Origin: CAWBLP01 sp963789495
GTDB taxonomy: Bacteria; Pseudomonadota; Alphaproteobacteria; Acetobacterales; Acetobacteraceae
NCBI GenBank assembly: GCA_963789495.1
Contig: CAWBLP010000018.1
Span: 1-64,000 of the forward strand
Direction: 5' to 3'
DNA length: 64,000 nt
Shown here: positions 1 to 7,823 of the stretch, in pieces
Position numbering within the stretch: the stretch's first letter is position 1
Layout: each line of letters begins with the position of its first letter
Translations under genes and position numbers: made by a program
Notes under the pieces: model-generated
Told to the model about the DNA's origin: nothing
Databases searched by the model: none
Seen by the model: only the letters and a program-made list of their open reading frames with translations

Positions 1-35
1 TGACATCGAGCGTCGTGGAACGTTGCTGTGGTGAC

Positions 36-494
36 CTACGGCTTCAGCGAATCCCCCAGCTTGTCCAGCAGCCAGTTGGTGCCCTGCTCGCGGCTGGCGA
101 CATCGTCGTACCCGTCCAGGAACACGCCCTGTTCGGTGAAGATCAGCCGTGTGCCCGCGCCGTCGGGATGGAGTTCCACAGTGGTCAACGACACCGAGAT
201 GCGGGTCGCATCCAGATGCATGTCATAGGCATAGACGATGCGCCGGTCCGGCACGATGTCGCAATAGGTGGAGTCGAAGCGATGGATCGGGCCCTCCGCC
301 GGACCGCCGCCGAGGCTTTCATGGCCGCCGACCCGGAAGTCGAATGCATGCGGACCGTTGGTCCATTCCGGCGGGCCGGAAAACCACTTCTCCTTGGCGG
401 TCGGGTCGGCGAAAGCATGAAACACCTGCGCCGGCGAGGCGTCGTAGCGGCGTTCCACCACAAAGGTGGCGTGGGTGGATGATGGTTTGGACAT
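36..494 (-). CDS. SRPBCC (AHSA1-like) family protein
   Basis: A 152-residue protein of the START/Bet v1-like fold. The N-terminal stretch with RRYDASPAQVFHAFADP followed by KEKWF is the usual opening strand and helix of AHSA1-type domains, and a late GTRLIFTEQG strand is typical. The family binds small hydrophobic ligands, but no substrate can be read from the sequence. The start at MSKPSS is preferred because the homologous fold begins there; a longer in-frame upstream extension would run into the HxlR gene and looks non-native. It is divergent from the HxlR-type regulator with 115 bp between them, a common pairing in which the regulator controls the SRPBCC gene. Confidence 0.85.
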   Translation of the reverse strand: MSKPSSTHATFVVERRYDASPAQVFHAFADPTAKEKWFSGPPEWTNGPHAFDFRVGGHESLGGGPAEGPIHRFDSTYCDIVPDRRIVYAYDMHLDATRISVSLTTVELHPDGAGTRLIFTEQGVFLDGYDDVASREQGTNWLLDKLGDSLKP

Positions 495-548
495 TGTCAG
501 CTCCCCTTCCGTCGCATCGGCTGGCCTGCCGTCATACCGATTGCGTAT

Positions 549-562
549 TGCAACTGGTTGCA
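549..562. promoter_or_regulatory. Operator-like palindrome between SRPBCC and HxlR genes
   Basis: The divergent gap contains the inverted repeat TGCAACTGGTTGCA (arms of 6, spacer of 2), flanked further out by GTA on the left and TAC on the right. HxlR-type dimers commonly bind palindromes in the divergent promoter of their own gene. Assigning this site to the neighbouring regulator is an inference. Confidence 0.45.
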
Positions 563-609
563 GGTTACTCGGACTGGTGCAAGGATGCAATCGGTTTTCG
601 AGGTCATAA

Positions 610-1122
610 ATGGACGACGCCCACCGCTCGGGATGCCCGATCAATCTGACGCTGGAAGTGGTCGGCGATCGCTGGAGCCTGCTGGTCATCCGCGACATGA
701 TCTTCGGCAACCGGCGCCATTTCCGGGAGCTGCTGCTGAAGTCGGAGGAGGGGATTTCCTCCAATATTCTGGCGGATCGGCTGAAGACACTGGTCGAGCA
801 GGGGATCATCACCCGGACCGACGATCCCACGCACAAGCAGAAGGGGATCTACAGCCTGACCGAGCAGGGTATCGCGCTGTTGCCGGTGCTGGCGCAGATG
901 GCGGCCTGGGGTCGCAAATATCTGCCCGTCACCGAGGCACTGAGCATCCGCGCCCAACTGCTGGAGGAGGGCGGACCAAAATTGTGGGAGCGGTTCATGG
1001 CCGAACTGCGGGAGACCCATCTCGGCGTGCCGGCGCAGCCGCCTGCGGCCGGGTCTGCACCCTCGGTCGCAGGGGAATTACGCGCCGCCTATGAGGCGGT
1101 CGTGGCGCGACGCAGTGGGTGA
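610..1122 (+). CDS. HxlR-family winged-helix transcriptional regulator
   Basis: A 170-residue protein whose first ~110 residues match the HxlR (MarR-like) winged helix: CPINLTLEVVGDRWSLLVIRD is the family's opening helix with a conserved Cys near residue 9, followed by a segment with SSNILADRLKTLVEQGII that is the recognition helix, and a wing with YSLTEQGIALLPVL. The C-terminal ~55 residues are longer than in minimal HxlR proteins and have no recognisable domain. Many HxlR proteins sense electrophiles or oxidants through the N-terminal Cys; whether this one does is unknown. It is divergent from the SRPBCC gene and probably represses it and itself. Confidence 0.88.
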   Translation: MDDAHRSGCPINLTLEVVGDRWSLLVIRDMIFGNRRHFRELLLKSEEGISSNILADRLKTLVEQGIITRTDDPTHKQKGIYSLTEQGIALLPVLAQMAAWGRKYLPVTEALSIRAQLLEEGGPKLWERFMAELRETHLGVPAQPPAAGSAPSVAGELRAAYEAVVARRSG

Positions 1123-1211
1123 CGGCACAGGCTTTGACCCCGCCCGATCCAGGCTGTAACGGCGTGGCCGGCGCCGAGTTTTCCGGCGGCACCAGTGACG
1201 GGAACAACGAC

Positions 1212-1877
1212 ATGGCCGACGAGGTGGAGATCAAGGGGGCGATCCGCGACAAGCTGATCGCGCGCAAGCAGGACTGGGCGCGGGAAGGGCGGCTGCTGAC
1301 GGGCACCACCGCCGATCCGGAGCGCGATCGGCTGCCGCCTGGTCAGCGGCTGGTCACCGACTGGCCGGTGCTGGATCTGGGCGCGGAGCCCGATGTCACG
1401 CCGGAGAAATTCCGCCTCGACATCGATGGCGCGGTGGAGCACCGGCTGAGTTTGCGGCTCGACGACTTCATGGCACTGCCGCAGGTGGAAAGCGTGTCCG
1501 ACATCCACTGCGTCACCCAGTGGTCGCGCTACGACAACCATTGGAAGGGTGTGCCGGCGCGGGCCGTGCTCGACCTTGTCCGGCCGCAGCCGGAGGTGAA
1601 GCACGTCGTGTTCCATTCCTTCGACGGTTACACGACCAACCTGCGGCTGGACCAGTTCGACCAGCCGGATGTCTTCCTGGTGCATGAGTGGGAAGGCAAG
1701 CCGATCAACCGAGCGCATGGCGGGCCGGTGCGCATGCTGGTGCCGCGGCTGTATCTGTGGAAGTCGGCGAAATGGCTGCGGCGGATCCAGTTCACCATCA
1801 GCGATCATCCCGGGTTCTGGGAGCAGCGCGGCTACCACAACAACGGCGACCCGTGGCTGGAGGAGCGTTATGGTTGA
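1212..1877 (+). CDS. Sulfite oxidase-like molybdopterin-dependent oxidoreductase
   Basis: A 221-residue protein with the oxidoreductase molybdopterin-binding fold of the sulfite oxidase/YedY family. The motif DIHCVTQWSRYDNHWKGV around residues 95-112 carries the cysteine expected to ligate molybdenum, and a C-terminal WLRRIQFT followed by WEQRGYH is typical of the short YuiH-like bacterial members. There is no signal peptide, heme domain or dimerisation domain, so it is the compact type, apparently cytoplasmic. The start MADEVE is chosen because the upstream in-frame extension lacks family similarity. It overlaps the next gene, a glutathione peroxidase, by 8 bases, implying translational coupling. 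Substrate unknown. Confidence 0.85.
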   Translation: MADEVEIKGAIRDKLIARKQDWAREGRLLTGTTADPERDRLPPGQRLVTDWPVLDLGAEPDVTPEKFRLDIDGAVEHRLSLRLDDFMALPQVESVSDIHCVTQWSRYDNHWKGVPARAVLDLVRPQPEVKHVVFHSFDGYTTNLRLDQFDQPDVFLVHEWEGKPINRAHGGPVRMLVPRLYLWKSAKWLRRIQFTISDHPGFWEQRGYHNNGDPWLEERYG

Positions 1878-2412
1878 ACCCACACGGCGCATTCTGTTGG
1901 CCGCAATGACGGGGATGGCAGGCATGGCAGCGGGTCCGGAACGGCTGGCCTGGGGGTTCAGCTTCCCCTCGATCGAACAGGGTGCACTGGATCTGGCGCC
2001 GTTGCGGGGCCGCGTGCTGCTGGTGGCGAACACGGCGAGCTTCTGTGGCTACACCTATCAGTATGAGGGGTTGGAGCAGTTGCATCGCGCGCAGCAGGCG
2101 CATGGGTTGAGCGTGATCGGCGTGCCGAGTCAGGACTTCAACCAGGAGTTTGCCGACAACCGCACGGTGAAGACGTTCTGCGAGACGCGCTTCGACGTGA
2201 CGTTCCCGCTGGCGGGTATCTCCCATGTGCGCGGTAGCCAGGCAGCGCCGTTCTATGCCTGGGTGCGCGAGGTGCGGCAGTGGGAGCCGTCGTGGAATTT
2301 CAACAAGGTGCTCATCGGCCGCGACGGGCGGATCGCGGGCACCTTTGGTTCGGGCGATGAGCCGAATACCGGGGTTTTGCTGCAGGCGATCGAGGCGGCG
2401 CTGGCGGCGTAG
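1870..2412 (+). CDS. Glutathione peroxidase family protein
   Basis: A 180-residue thiol peroxidase. TASFCGYTYQYEGLEQL contains the peroxidatic Cys in the usual S-x-C-G-x-T context, SQDFNQEF replaces the common NQF-x-x-QEP box, and WNFNKVLIGRDG is the conserved Trp-Asn motif of the active-site tetrad. The N-terminus has an RR pair followed by a hydrophobic Ala/Met/Gly-rich segment, so export to the periplasm is possible (inference). Members of this family reduce peroxides with thioredoxin or glutathione. The start codon lies inside the 3' end of the molybdoenzyme gene. The stop codon directly abuts a large palindromic repeat. Confidence 0.9.
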   Translation: MVEPTRRILLAAMTGMAGMAAGPERLAWGFSFPSIEQGALDLAPLRGRVLLVANTASFCGYTYQYEGLEQLHRAQQAHGLSVIGVPSQDFNQEFADNRTVKTFCETRFDVTFPLAGISHVRGSQAAPFYAWVREVRQWEPSWNFNKVLIGRDGRIAGTFGSGDEPNTGVLLQAIEAALAA

Positions 2413-2652
2413 CGGCGGGGGCGTTGCCCCCGAACCCCCAGCAAGGGGCGCTGCCCCTTGCATCCCCGCCAAGGGCTCGCCCTTGGAACCATATATGTTT
2501 GGGGTGGGGAGAGGGCCGTTCCGTGATGCTCGTGTGGTCCGGGACGCCGCGCCCCCTCCCCACCCCAGACAAATTTTGATTGCAAAGGCGAGCCTTTGCT
2601 GGGGGGCCAGGGGGCGACGCCCCCTGGTGGGGTGCGGGGCAACGCCCCGCCG
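2413..2652. repeat. 240-bp dispersed palindromic repeat, copy 1
   Basis: The segment is a chain of short GC-rich hairpins with three- or four-base loops, for example GGGGGCGTTGCCCCC and AAGGGGCGCTGCCCCTT in the left half and CGGGGCAACGCCCCG in the right half. The right half, read on the opposite strand, aligns with the left half along its length, so the whole unit is one imperfect palindrome with a less conserved centre near 2500-2570. It exactly fills the gap between the stop codons of glutathione peroxidase and cobT. A second copy is at 25943-26176. It may act here as a bidirectional terminator. Short open frames across it are artefacts. Confidence 0.85.
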
Positions 2653-4532
2653 CTACAACACTACCGCCGACCGCTCGCTGGCCGCGCGCGACCAGGCGGC
2701 GTCCATATCCTCGTCGAACAGCTCGGTCAGCTTCTTCATCATCGTGCCGCCGAGTTCCTCGGCATCCACGATGGTGACCGCGCGCGATAGTAGCGCGTGA
2801 CGTCATGGCCGATGCCAATGGCGATCAGCTCCACCTGGTCACGGGTCTCGATGTCGCGGATCACCTCGCGCAGGTGCTTCTCCAGGTAGTTGCCCGGATT
2901 GACCGACAGCGTCGAATCATCCACCGGCGCGCCGTCGGAAATCACCATCAGGATGCGGCGATGCTCCGGCCGCACCAGCAGGCGGCGATACGCCCAGAGC
3001 AGCGCCTCGCCGTCGATATTCTCCTTCAGCAGGCCCTCGCGCAGCATCAGTCCGAGATTCTTGCGGGCCCGCCGCCACGGCGAGTCGGCCGCCTTGTAGA
3101 TGATGTGGCGCAGGTCGTTCAGCCGGCCGGGATTGCGCGGCTTGCCCGTCCTGCACCCAGCTTCTCGCGGCTCTGCCCGCCCTTCCAGGCGCGCGTGGTG
3201 AAGCCCAGCACCTCCACCTTCACCGCGCAGCGCTCCAGCGTGCGGGCCAGGATGTCGCCGCACATCGCCGCCACGGTGATCGGCCGGCCGCGCATCGAGC
3301 CGGAATTGTCGATCAGCAGCGTCACCACCGTGTCGCGGAACTCCATGTCGAGCTCGCGCTTGTACGACAGCGCCTGCATCGGGTTCACCACGACGCGCGA
3401 CAGGCGGCCGGCGTCGAGCAGGCCCTCGTCCAGGTCGAACTCCCAGGCGCGGGTCTGCTGCGCCAGCAGGCGGCGCTGCAGCCGGTTGGCGAGTTTGGAG
3501 ATCACGCCCTGCAGGTGCTGCAGTTGCTGGTCGAGTTGCTGGCGCAGCCGGGTCAGTTCGTCCGGGTCGCAGAGTTCCTCGGCCTCGATTTCCTCGTCGT
3601 ATATGCCGCGTATAGGCGCGATAGATGGCCGCATCGTCGGGGTTGGGCCGGTCGCGGCGCGGCTGCGGGCCGCCGGGGCGGTCGTCGCCCTCGGCGATCG
3701 CGGCATCCTCGTCGGATTCGGTGCCTTCGTCGTCGGCAGCCTCGCCTTCCATTTCCTCGGGCTGAGCGCCGAGCATGGATTCGGTTTCGGATTCGCTCTG
3801 GCCCTGGCCGTCCTGGGAATTGTCCTGCTGGCCGGACTGCTCGCCGCCTTCCTCGCCATCCTCGGTCTGGTCTTCCGGTTCGGCGTCGGCCTCGGCTTCC
3901 GCCAGGTCGAGTGCGGCCAGCAGCTTGCGCGCGGCGCGGGCGAAGGCGTTCTGGTCCTCCTGCGCCGCGGTCATCTCGGCCAGCGCCGTGTCGGCGGTCT
4001 CGCCCAGCGTGTCGCGCCACATGTTCAGGATGCGCTGCGCCGCGGCGGGGACGGTCTCGCCGGACATCCGCTCGCGCGCCAGCAGGGACAGCGCCGCGGC
4101 GATCGGCAACTGGTCCTTGCGGGTCATGCGGTCGTAGCCTTCGGCCTCGCATTCCTCCGCCAGCTTGGCGCGCAGATTGGCTGCGACGCCGTTCATGAAG
4201 CGCGAGCCGACGACTTCGACGCGCGCCTGTTCCAGCGCGTCGTAGACGTCGCGCGCCTCCCGGCGGGCCGGCATGCGCGCATTGTGCACAGCGTCGTCAT
4301 GGTGGCGCAGGCGCAGCGCGAGCGAGTCGGACGCGCCGCGCAGCTTGGCCATCTCCGCCGCAGGCAGCGCGCGGGTGGGCAGCGGCAGGCGGGCGCGCTT
4401 GCCGGACAGGCCGGACGGGCCGGGCTGGAACGCGACCTGGACTTCCGGCTGTTCGGCGATGGCCCGCAGCACGCCGGCGGTGGCGCGCTTGAAGTCTTCC
4501 GCCCGGTTGTCCTGCTTGTTGGATCCACTCAT
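2653..4532 (-). pseudogene. cobT: Cobaltochelatase subunit CobT, disrupted by about four 1-bp indels
   Basis: CobT is the large subunit of the aerobic cobalt chelatase (CobNST) that inserts cobalt into hydrogenobyrinate diamide. All expected parts are present but spread over three frames: the N-terminal region (MSGSNKQDN to the acidic Glu/Asp-rich linker), then FDLDEGLLDAGRLSRVVV and the VWA/MIDAS motif TLLIDNSGSMRGRP, then RNPGRLNDLRHIIYK, then ILMVISDGAPVDDSTL and a tail reading KLTELFDEDMDAAW. Frame changes fall near 3607, near 3145 (two close together) and near 2787. Flanking protein sequence is intact, so sequencing error is at least as likely as real decay. The stop used here restores the usual C-terminus and abuts the repeat. 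Confidence 0.85.
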
Positions 4533-4559
4533 TGAGTCTGTCCTGTACCGCACAGCGCG

Positions 4560-4668
4560 GTCATGGCCAGGTCCGACCCGGCCATCTGCCCTTGAGGGTG
4601 GTGCATCGTCAGCGTCGGCGACCCGATCGGCCCAACGTGGCTGGCCGGGCCAGGCCCGGCCATGACGA
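4560..4668. repeat. Alphaproteobacterial dispersed inverted repeat, copy 1
   Basis: Two inverted arms of about 28 bp, each beginning GTCATGGCC and ending in CGGCCA, flank a ~50-bp centre. The spurious peptide it encodes begins MAGPGPASHVGPIGSP, the style of repeat often misannotated as small proteins in alphaproteobacteria. It fills the gap between cobT and cobS. Related copies are at 43931-44040 and, degenerate, at 57791-57891 and 45398-45429. Confidence 0.75.
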
Positions 4669-4677
4669 CAGGCGCGA

Positions 4678-5687
4678 TCACTTCCGGGTCGTGAAGCCGC
4701 CGGTCGGGACCTCTTCGTTGAAGCAGCGCTGGTAGTATTCGGCCACCGTCTGCCGCTCCGCCTCGTCGCACTTGTTGAGGAAGGTGACGCGGAAGGCGAA
4801 GCCGATACTGCCGAAGATGCGCGCGTTCTCGGCCCAGGTGATCACCGTGCGGGGGCTCATCACGGTCGAGATGTCGCCATTGATGAAGCCGGCGCGGGTC
4901 AGGTCGGCCAGCGCCACCATGCTCTCGATCCGCTTCTTCATCGCGGTGTCGGTCTCCGGTCGACGCCCATCTTCGCCAGCACGATCTCCGTCTCCATGCC
5001 GTGCGGCAGGTAGTTGAGCGTGGCGACGATGTTCCAGCGGTCCATCTGGCCCTGATTGATCTGCTGGGTGCCGTGGTACAGCCCCGTGGTGTCGCCCAGG
5101 CCCACCGTGTTGGCGGTGGAGAACAGGCGGAACGACGGGTGCGGCCGGATCACCCGGTTCTGGTCGAGCAGCGTCAGCTTGCCCTCGACCTCCAGGATGC
5201 GCTGGATCACGAACATCACGTCCGGGCGGCCGGCGTCGTATTCGTCGAACACCAGCGCACAGGCGTGCTGCAGCGCCCAGGGCAGGATGCCCTCGCGGAA
5301 TTCGGTGATCTGCTTGCCGTCCTTCAGGACGATGGCGTCCTTGCCGATCAGGTCGATGCGGCTGATATGGCTGTCGAGGTTGACCCGGATGCAGGGCCAG
5401 TTCAGCCGCGCCGCCACCTGTTCGATATGGGTGGATTTGCCGGTGCCGTGATAGCCCTGGATCATCACGCGGCGGTTGAATGCGAAGCCGGCAAGGATCG
5501 CGAGCGTCGTCTCCTTGTCGAATTTATAGGCGTCATCGATGTCCGGTACGTGCTCGGTGCGCACGGAAAAGGCCGGGACGACCATGTCGGAGTCGACGCC
5601 GAACACCTCGCGGGCCGAAACCTTGGTGTCCGGCAGATCGATCGCGGAGGTCGGGCGAATCTCGGCGAGGCTGGCAACCTTGTTCAT
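4678..5687 (-). pseudogene. cobS: Cobaltochelatase subunit CobS (AAA+ ATPase), one frameshift
   Basis: CobS is the AAA+ ATPase that forms a ring with CobT and powers cobalt insertion by CobN. The Walker A motif GYHGTGKSTHIEQ, the Walker B segment ALVFDEYDAGRPDV and the sensor-1 region LFSTANTVGLGDTTG are all present. The reading frame breaks at about 4956, where one G appears missing in a CC/GG run; the next frame continues with MKKRIESMVALADLTRAGFI and runs to a normal C-terminus. Restoring one base gives about 336 residues, the usual CobS length. Upstream of cobT on the same strand, as in other alphaproteobacteria. Real inactivation versus sequencing error cannot be told apart here. Confidence 0.88.
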
Positions 5688-5849
5688 CGGAAAGCTGGTC
5701 CTGTGTGTCGATGTCAGAAAAGTCTAGCCCCCCCGTGGGCGGGCGCAAGAGCCGGGGTCCCGCCGCCCTGCTGCCAGGCGGCCTCAGGACCTTGGAACGA
5801 TGCGACACGGCCAGGCCGCGTCGACGTGAGCGGGTCAACTCGCGGCGGC

Positions 5850-6430
5850 GAGTCTGCGGTTCGGACGCCAGCCGCGAGCGGACCGCAGCATAGGCGAGAT
5901 TGATGGTCTTCAGTCGTTCTTCCGCCTCCCGGCTGCCGCCGTTGGCATCCGGGTGGTGGCGCTTGGCAAGTTCCTTATAGCGGGTTTTCACCGCATCCAT
6001 GCGTGGTGGGCCAGTCCAGCCCCAACGTCGCAAGCGGCTCCTTTAGTTCGGCCGGCGTCGTGGTGGAGGGACGGGCTGCCTTGCCCCGCAGTTTGCCGGT
6101 CGCCAGCAGGTGCAGCGGATCGCGCACCATCTCGTCATCCAGCGGGCTGGTGCCGCCCAGCCGGCCCAGCGGCCAGGATGGTCGCTGCCAGGAGGTGTCG
6201 GCACGAAGATGCGCCTCGATTTGGCCGGGCGACATGCCTTTGAAGAAGTCCCAGGACCCGTTGTAGGCGCGCACGTGCTCCAGGCAGAACCACCAGTAGT
6301 CCGACAGGGCGGTCCGGGATTTAGGTGCCCGATACTCGCCCAGCGCACCGCATCCGGGCATGTCGCAGGTCCGGCCCGGGGCGTCCGGGTCGGGTGCGTA
6401 AGCCCTGGATCGCGAGGGACGTCGGCTCAT
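5850..6430 (-). pseudogene. J-domain (DnaJ-like) protein, frameshifted
   Basis: The N-terminal ~145 residues from MSRRPSRSRAYAPDP include a Cys-containing segment (CDMPGCGALGEYRAPKS) and SDYWWFCLEHVRAYN, and end with ATLGLDWPTT. The J domain follows in another frame: MDAVKTRYKELAKRHHPDAN, with the diagnostic HPD. A single extra base at about 6001 explains the break. Alphaproteobacteria commonly carry this architecture next to cobS and bolA. The 3' end is uncertain because the open frame continues into cobS; conserved sequence stops near LAYAAVRSRLA (about 5880), so the left boundary given is approximate. Confidence 0.75.
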
Positions 6431-6941
6431 GACATCTATGTGCCGTCGGGCGGGCGGAATGGCAACCTGCGCAGACCGATCTGGCGGCTGGCCCGCCATG
6501 CCGGAATCGCGGGCGATCACCCGATGCGTGGACCGTGCTGACCGGCCGGGCAGACGGCGGATACCCGGCGTTTCGCGGAACAGGGGGCAGATACGGTGCC
6601 AGTCCCGGCCACCCGCACTGCACTCAGCGTCCGGGCACGCCTCCAGGCAGCCTTGCGCCGCGACCATGCGCCAAAGCAAGCTCGTCGGTCGGCGCTCCTG
6701 GCTCCGCCGCGGCACCAGGCGGGATGACCAGCGATCTCCAGATCCTGAAACCGGCCCTGCCGTGGGCGACGCTGCTGTCGCTCCTACGATCTGGCGCCCT
6801 CGGCACGCGATCCGTCCTGCTGCGGTGCGGCATGCGGAAGCCGGGCAGGCTTGCCAGGACGCTATGGGCGGGACCACGATCCGGACGGCCGCCGCGGATC
6901 TGCCGGAGAGATTGTGCGGGGCCGAGAGGAGGCCCATCGCC
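6431..6941. other. Intergenic region, J-domain gene to bolA
   Basis: About 510 bp between two divergent genes. Open frames exist on both strands but have Arg/Pro/Gly-rich translations with no recognisable domain. The only clear signal is AGGAGG at 6927-6932, the bolA ribosome binding site. Confidence 0.5.
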
Positions 6942-7283
6942 ATGCAGCAACCCGGAACTTCGGACTCCAGGACGGCAGAACCCGGGACCCGGGCGGAACG
7001 GCTGGAAGCCGCGCTGACACAGGCGTTCGCGCCGACCCTGCTGCGCGTGATGGACGACAGTGCGCGCCACGCCGGACATATCGGCGCACAACCCGGCGGA
7101 CAGACGCATTACAGCGTGCTGCTGGTCACCAAGGCCTTCGACGGCATGAACCGGGTGGCGCGGTCGCGTGCGGTGCATGCGACGCTGGAGCGCGAATTCG
7201 CCGGCGGCATGCACGCACTCGCCCTCACCCTGCGCACGCCGGACGAACAGGTTGTCGCCACCCAGCGCGACCGCACCGCCTGA
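6942..7283 (+). CDS. bolA: BolA family protein
   Basis: A 113-residue protein with the class II KH-like BolA fold. RLEAALTQAFAPTLLRVMDD is the first helix and strand, HYSVLLVTKAFDGMNRVARS carries the family signature in which the loop after the strand leads into the R-V-x-R helix, and HALALTLRTPDE ends the domain. BolA proteins partner monothiol glutaredoxins in iron-sulfur trafficking or control cell shape and stress transcription; the conserved His of the family is present at HYSV. The start is fixed by AGGAGG nine bases upstream of ATG. Divergent from the J-domain gene and near cobS, a common alphaproteobacterial arrangement. Confidence 0.9.
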   Translation: MQQPGTSDSRTAEPGTRAERLEAALTQAFAPTLLRVMDDSARHAGHIGAQPGGQTHYSVLLVTKAFDGMNRVARSRAVHATLEREFAGGMHALALTLRTPDEQVVATQRDRTA

Positions 7284-7298
7284 CGCCGCGACGTCGCG

Positions 7299-7592
7299 TT
7301 ACCGCACCGAATTGACGATCTGGCGGAATGCCTCCTCCGGGAAGGCTTTCAGCGAAGACGTCCGCACATTGCCGAGCTTGCCCAGCAGCAGTGCAAAGCG
7401 GGCGGCCACGGCGTCGTCGGGTGCGTCGTAGGTAATGATCAGGTCGTGGACGCCCATGGTCATGTATACCGACAGGAAACGGCCGCCCATTTCCTCCAGG
7501 GATTTGCGGGAGGCGTCGATCCGCCTGGGAGTGTCCTCGATCGCGCGCATTCCCTGGTCGGTCCAATTGGCGAGCATGACGTAAGTCGGCAT
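7299..7592 (-). CDS. GYD domain-containing protein
   Basis: A 97-residue protein matching the GYD domain (ferredoxin-like dimeric alpha/beta barrel). MPTYVMLANWTDQGMRAIED is the standard opening, followed by the helix RIDASRKSLEEMGG and the strand VHDLIITYDAPDD. Its role is unknown; the domain is small and usually stands alone. It is convergent with bolA (15 bp between stop codons) and divergent from the ThDP enzyme. Confidence 0.87.
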   Translation of the reverse strand: MPTYVMLANWTDQGMRAIEDTPRRIDASRKSLEEMGGRFLSVYMTMGVHDLIITYDAPDDAVAARFALLLGKLGNVRTSSLKAFPEEAFRQIVNSVR

Positions 7593-7823
7593 GGCCAACT
7601 CCCTTCTTACCCAATGAAGCCAGGACAACGCAGGAGACGCCTGAAACTGCTGGAGTGCAAGCAACTCGATCCGGGCGGATTGCCCGGGCGCGCCGAGACA
7701 AGGGGCGGGGAACTCAGTCCGGAAATACAATGGTGTGCAGGTGGCCACCACGGCGGTGACTGACGCAGCCGCGATGTGGCATGCATGCAGGCGATCGGAA
7801 CCAGGCCGCGCGGAGTAAGCCCA

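Noticed and set aside
2417..2652. Small proteins within the palindromic repeat
   Set aside because: Frames vary between copies and encode only translations of hairpins; no start signals precede them.
2805..4535. A 576-codon plus-strand frame opposite cobT
   Set aside because: It survives only because of high GC; CobT motifs on the other strand are unmistakable despite indels.
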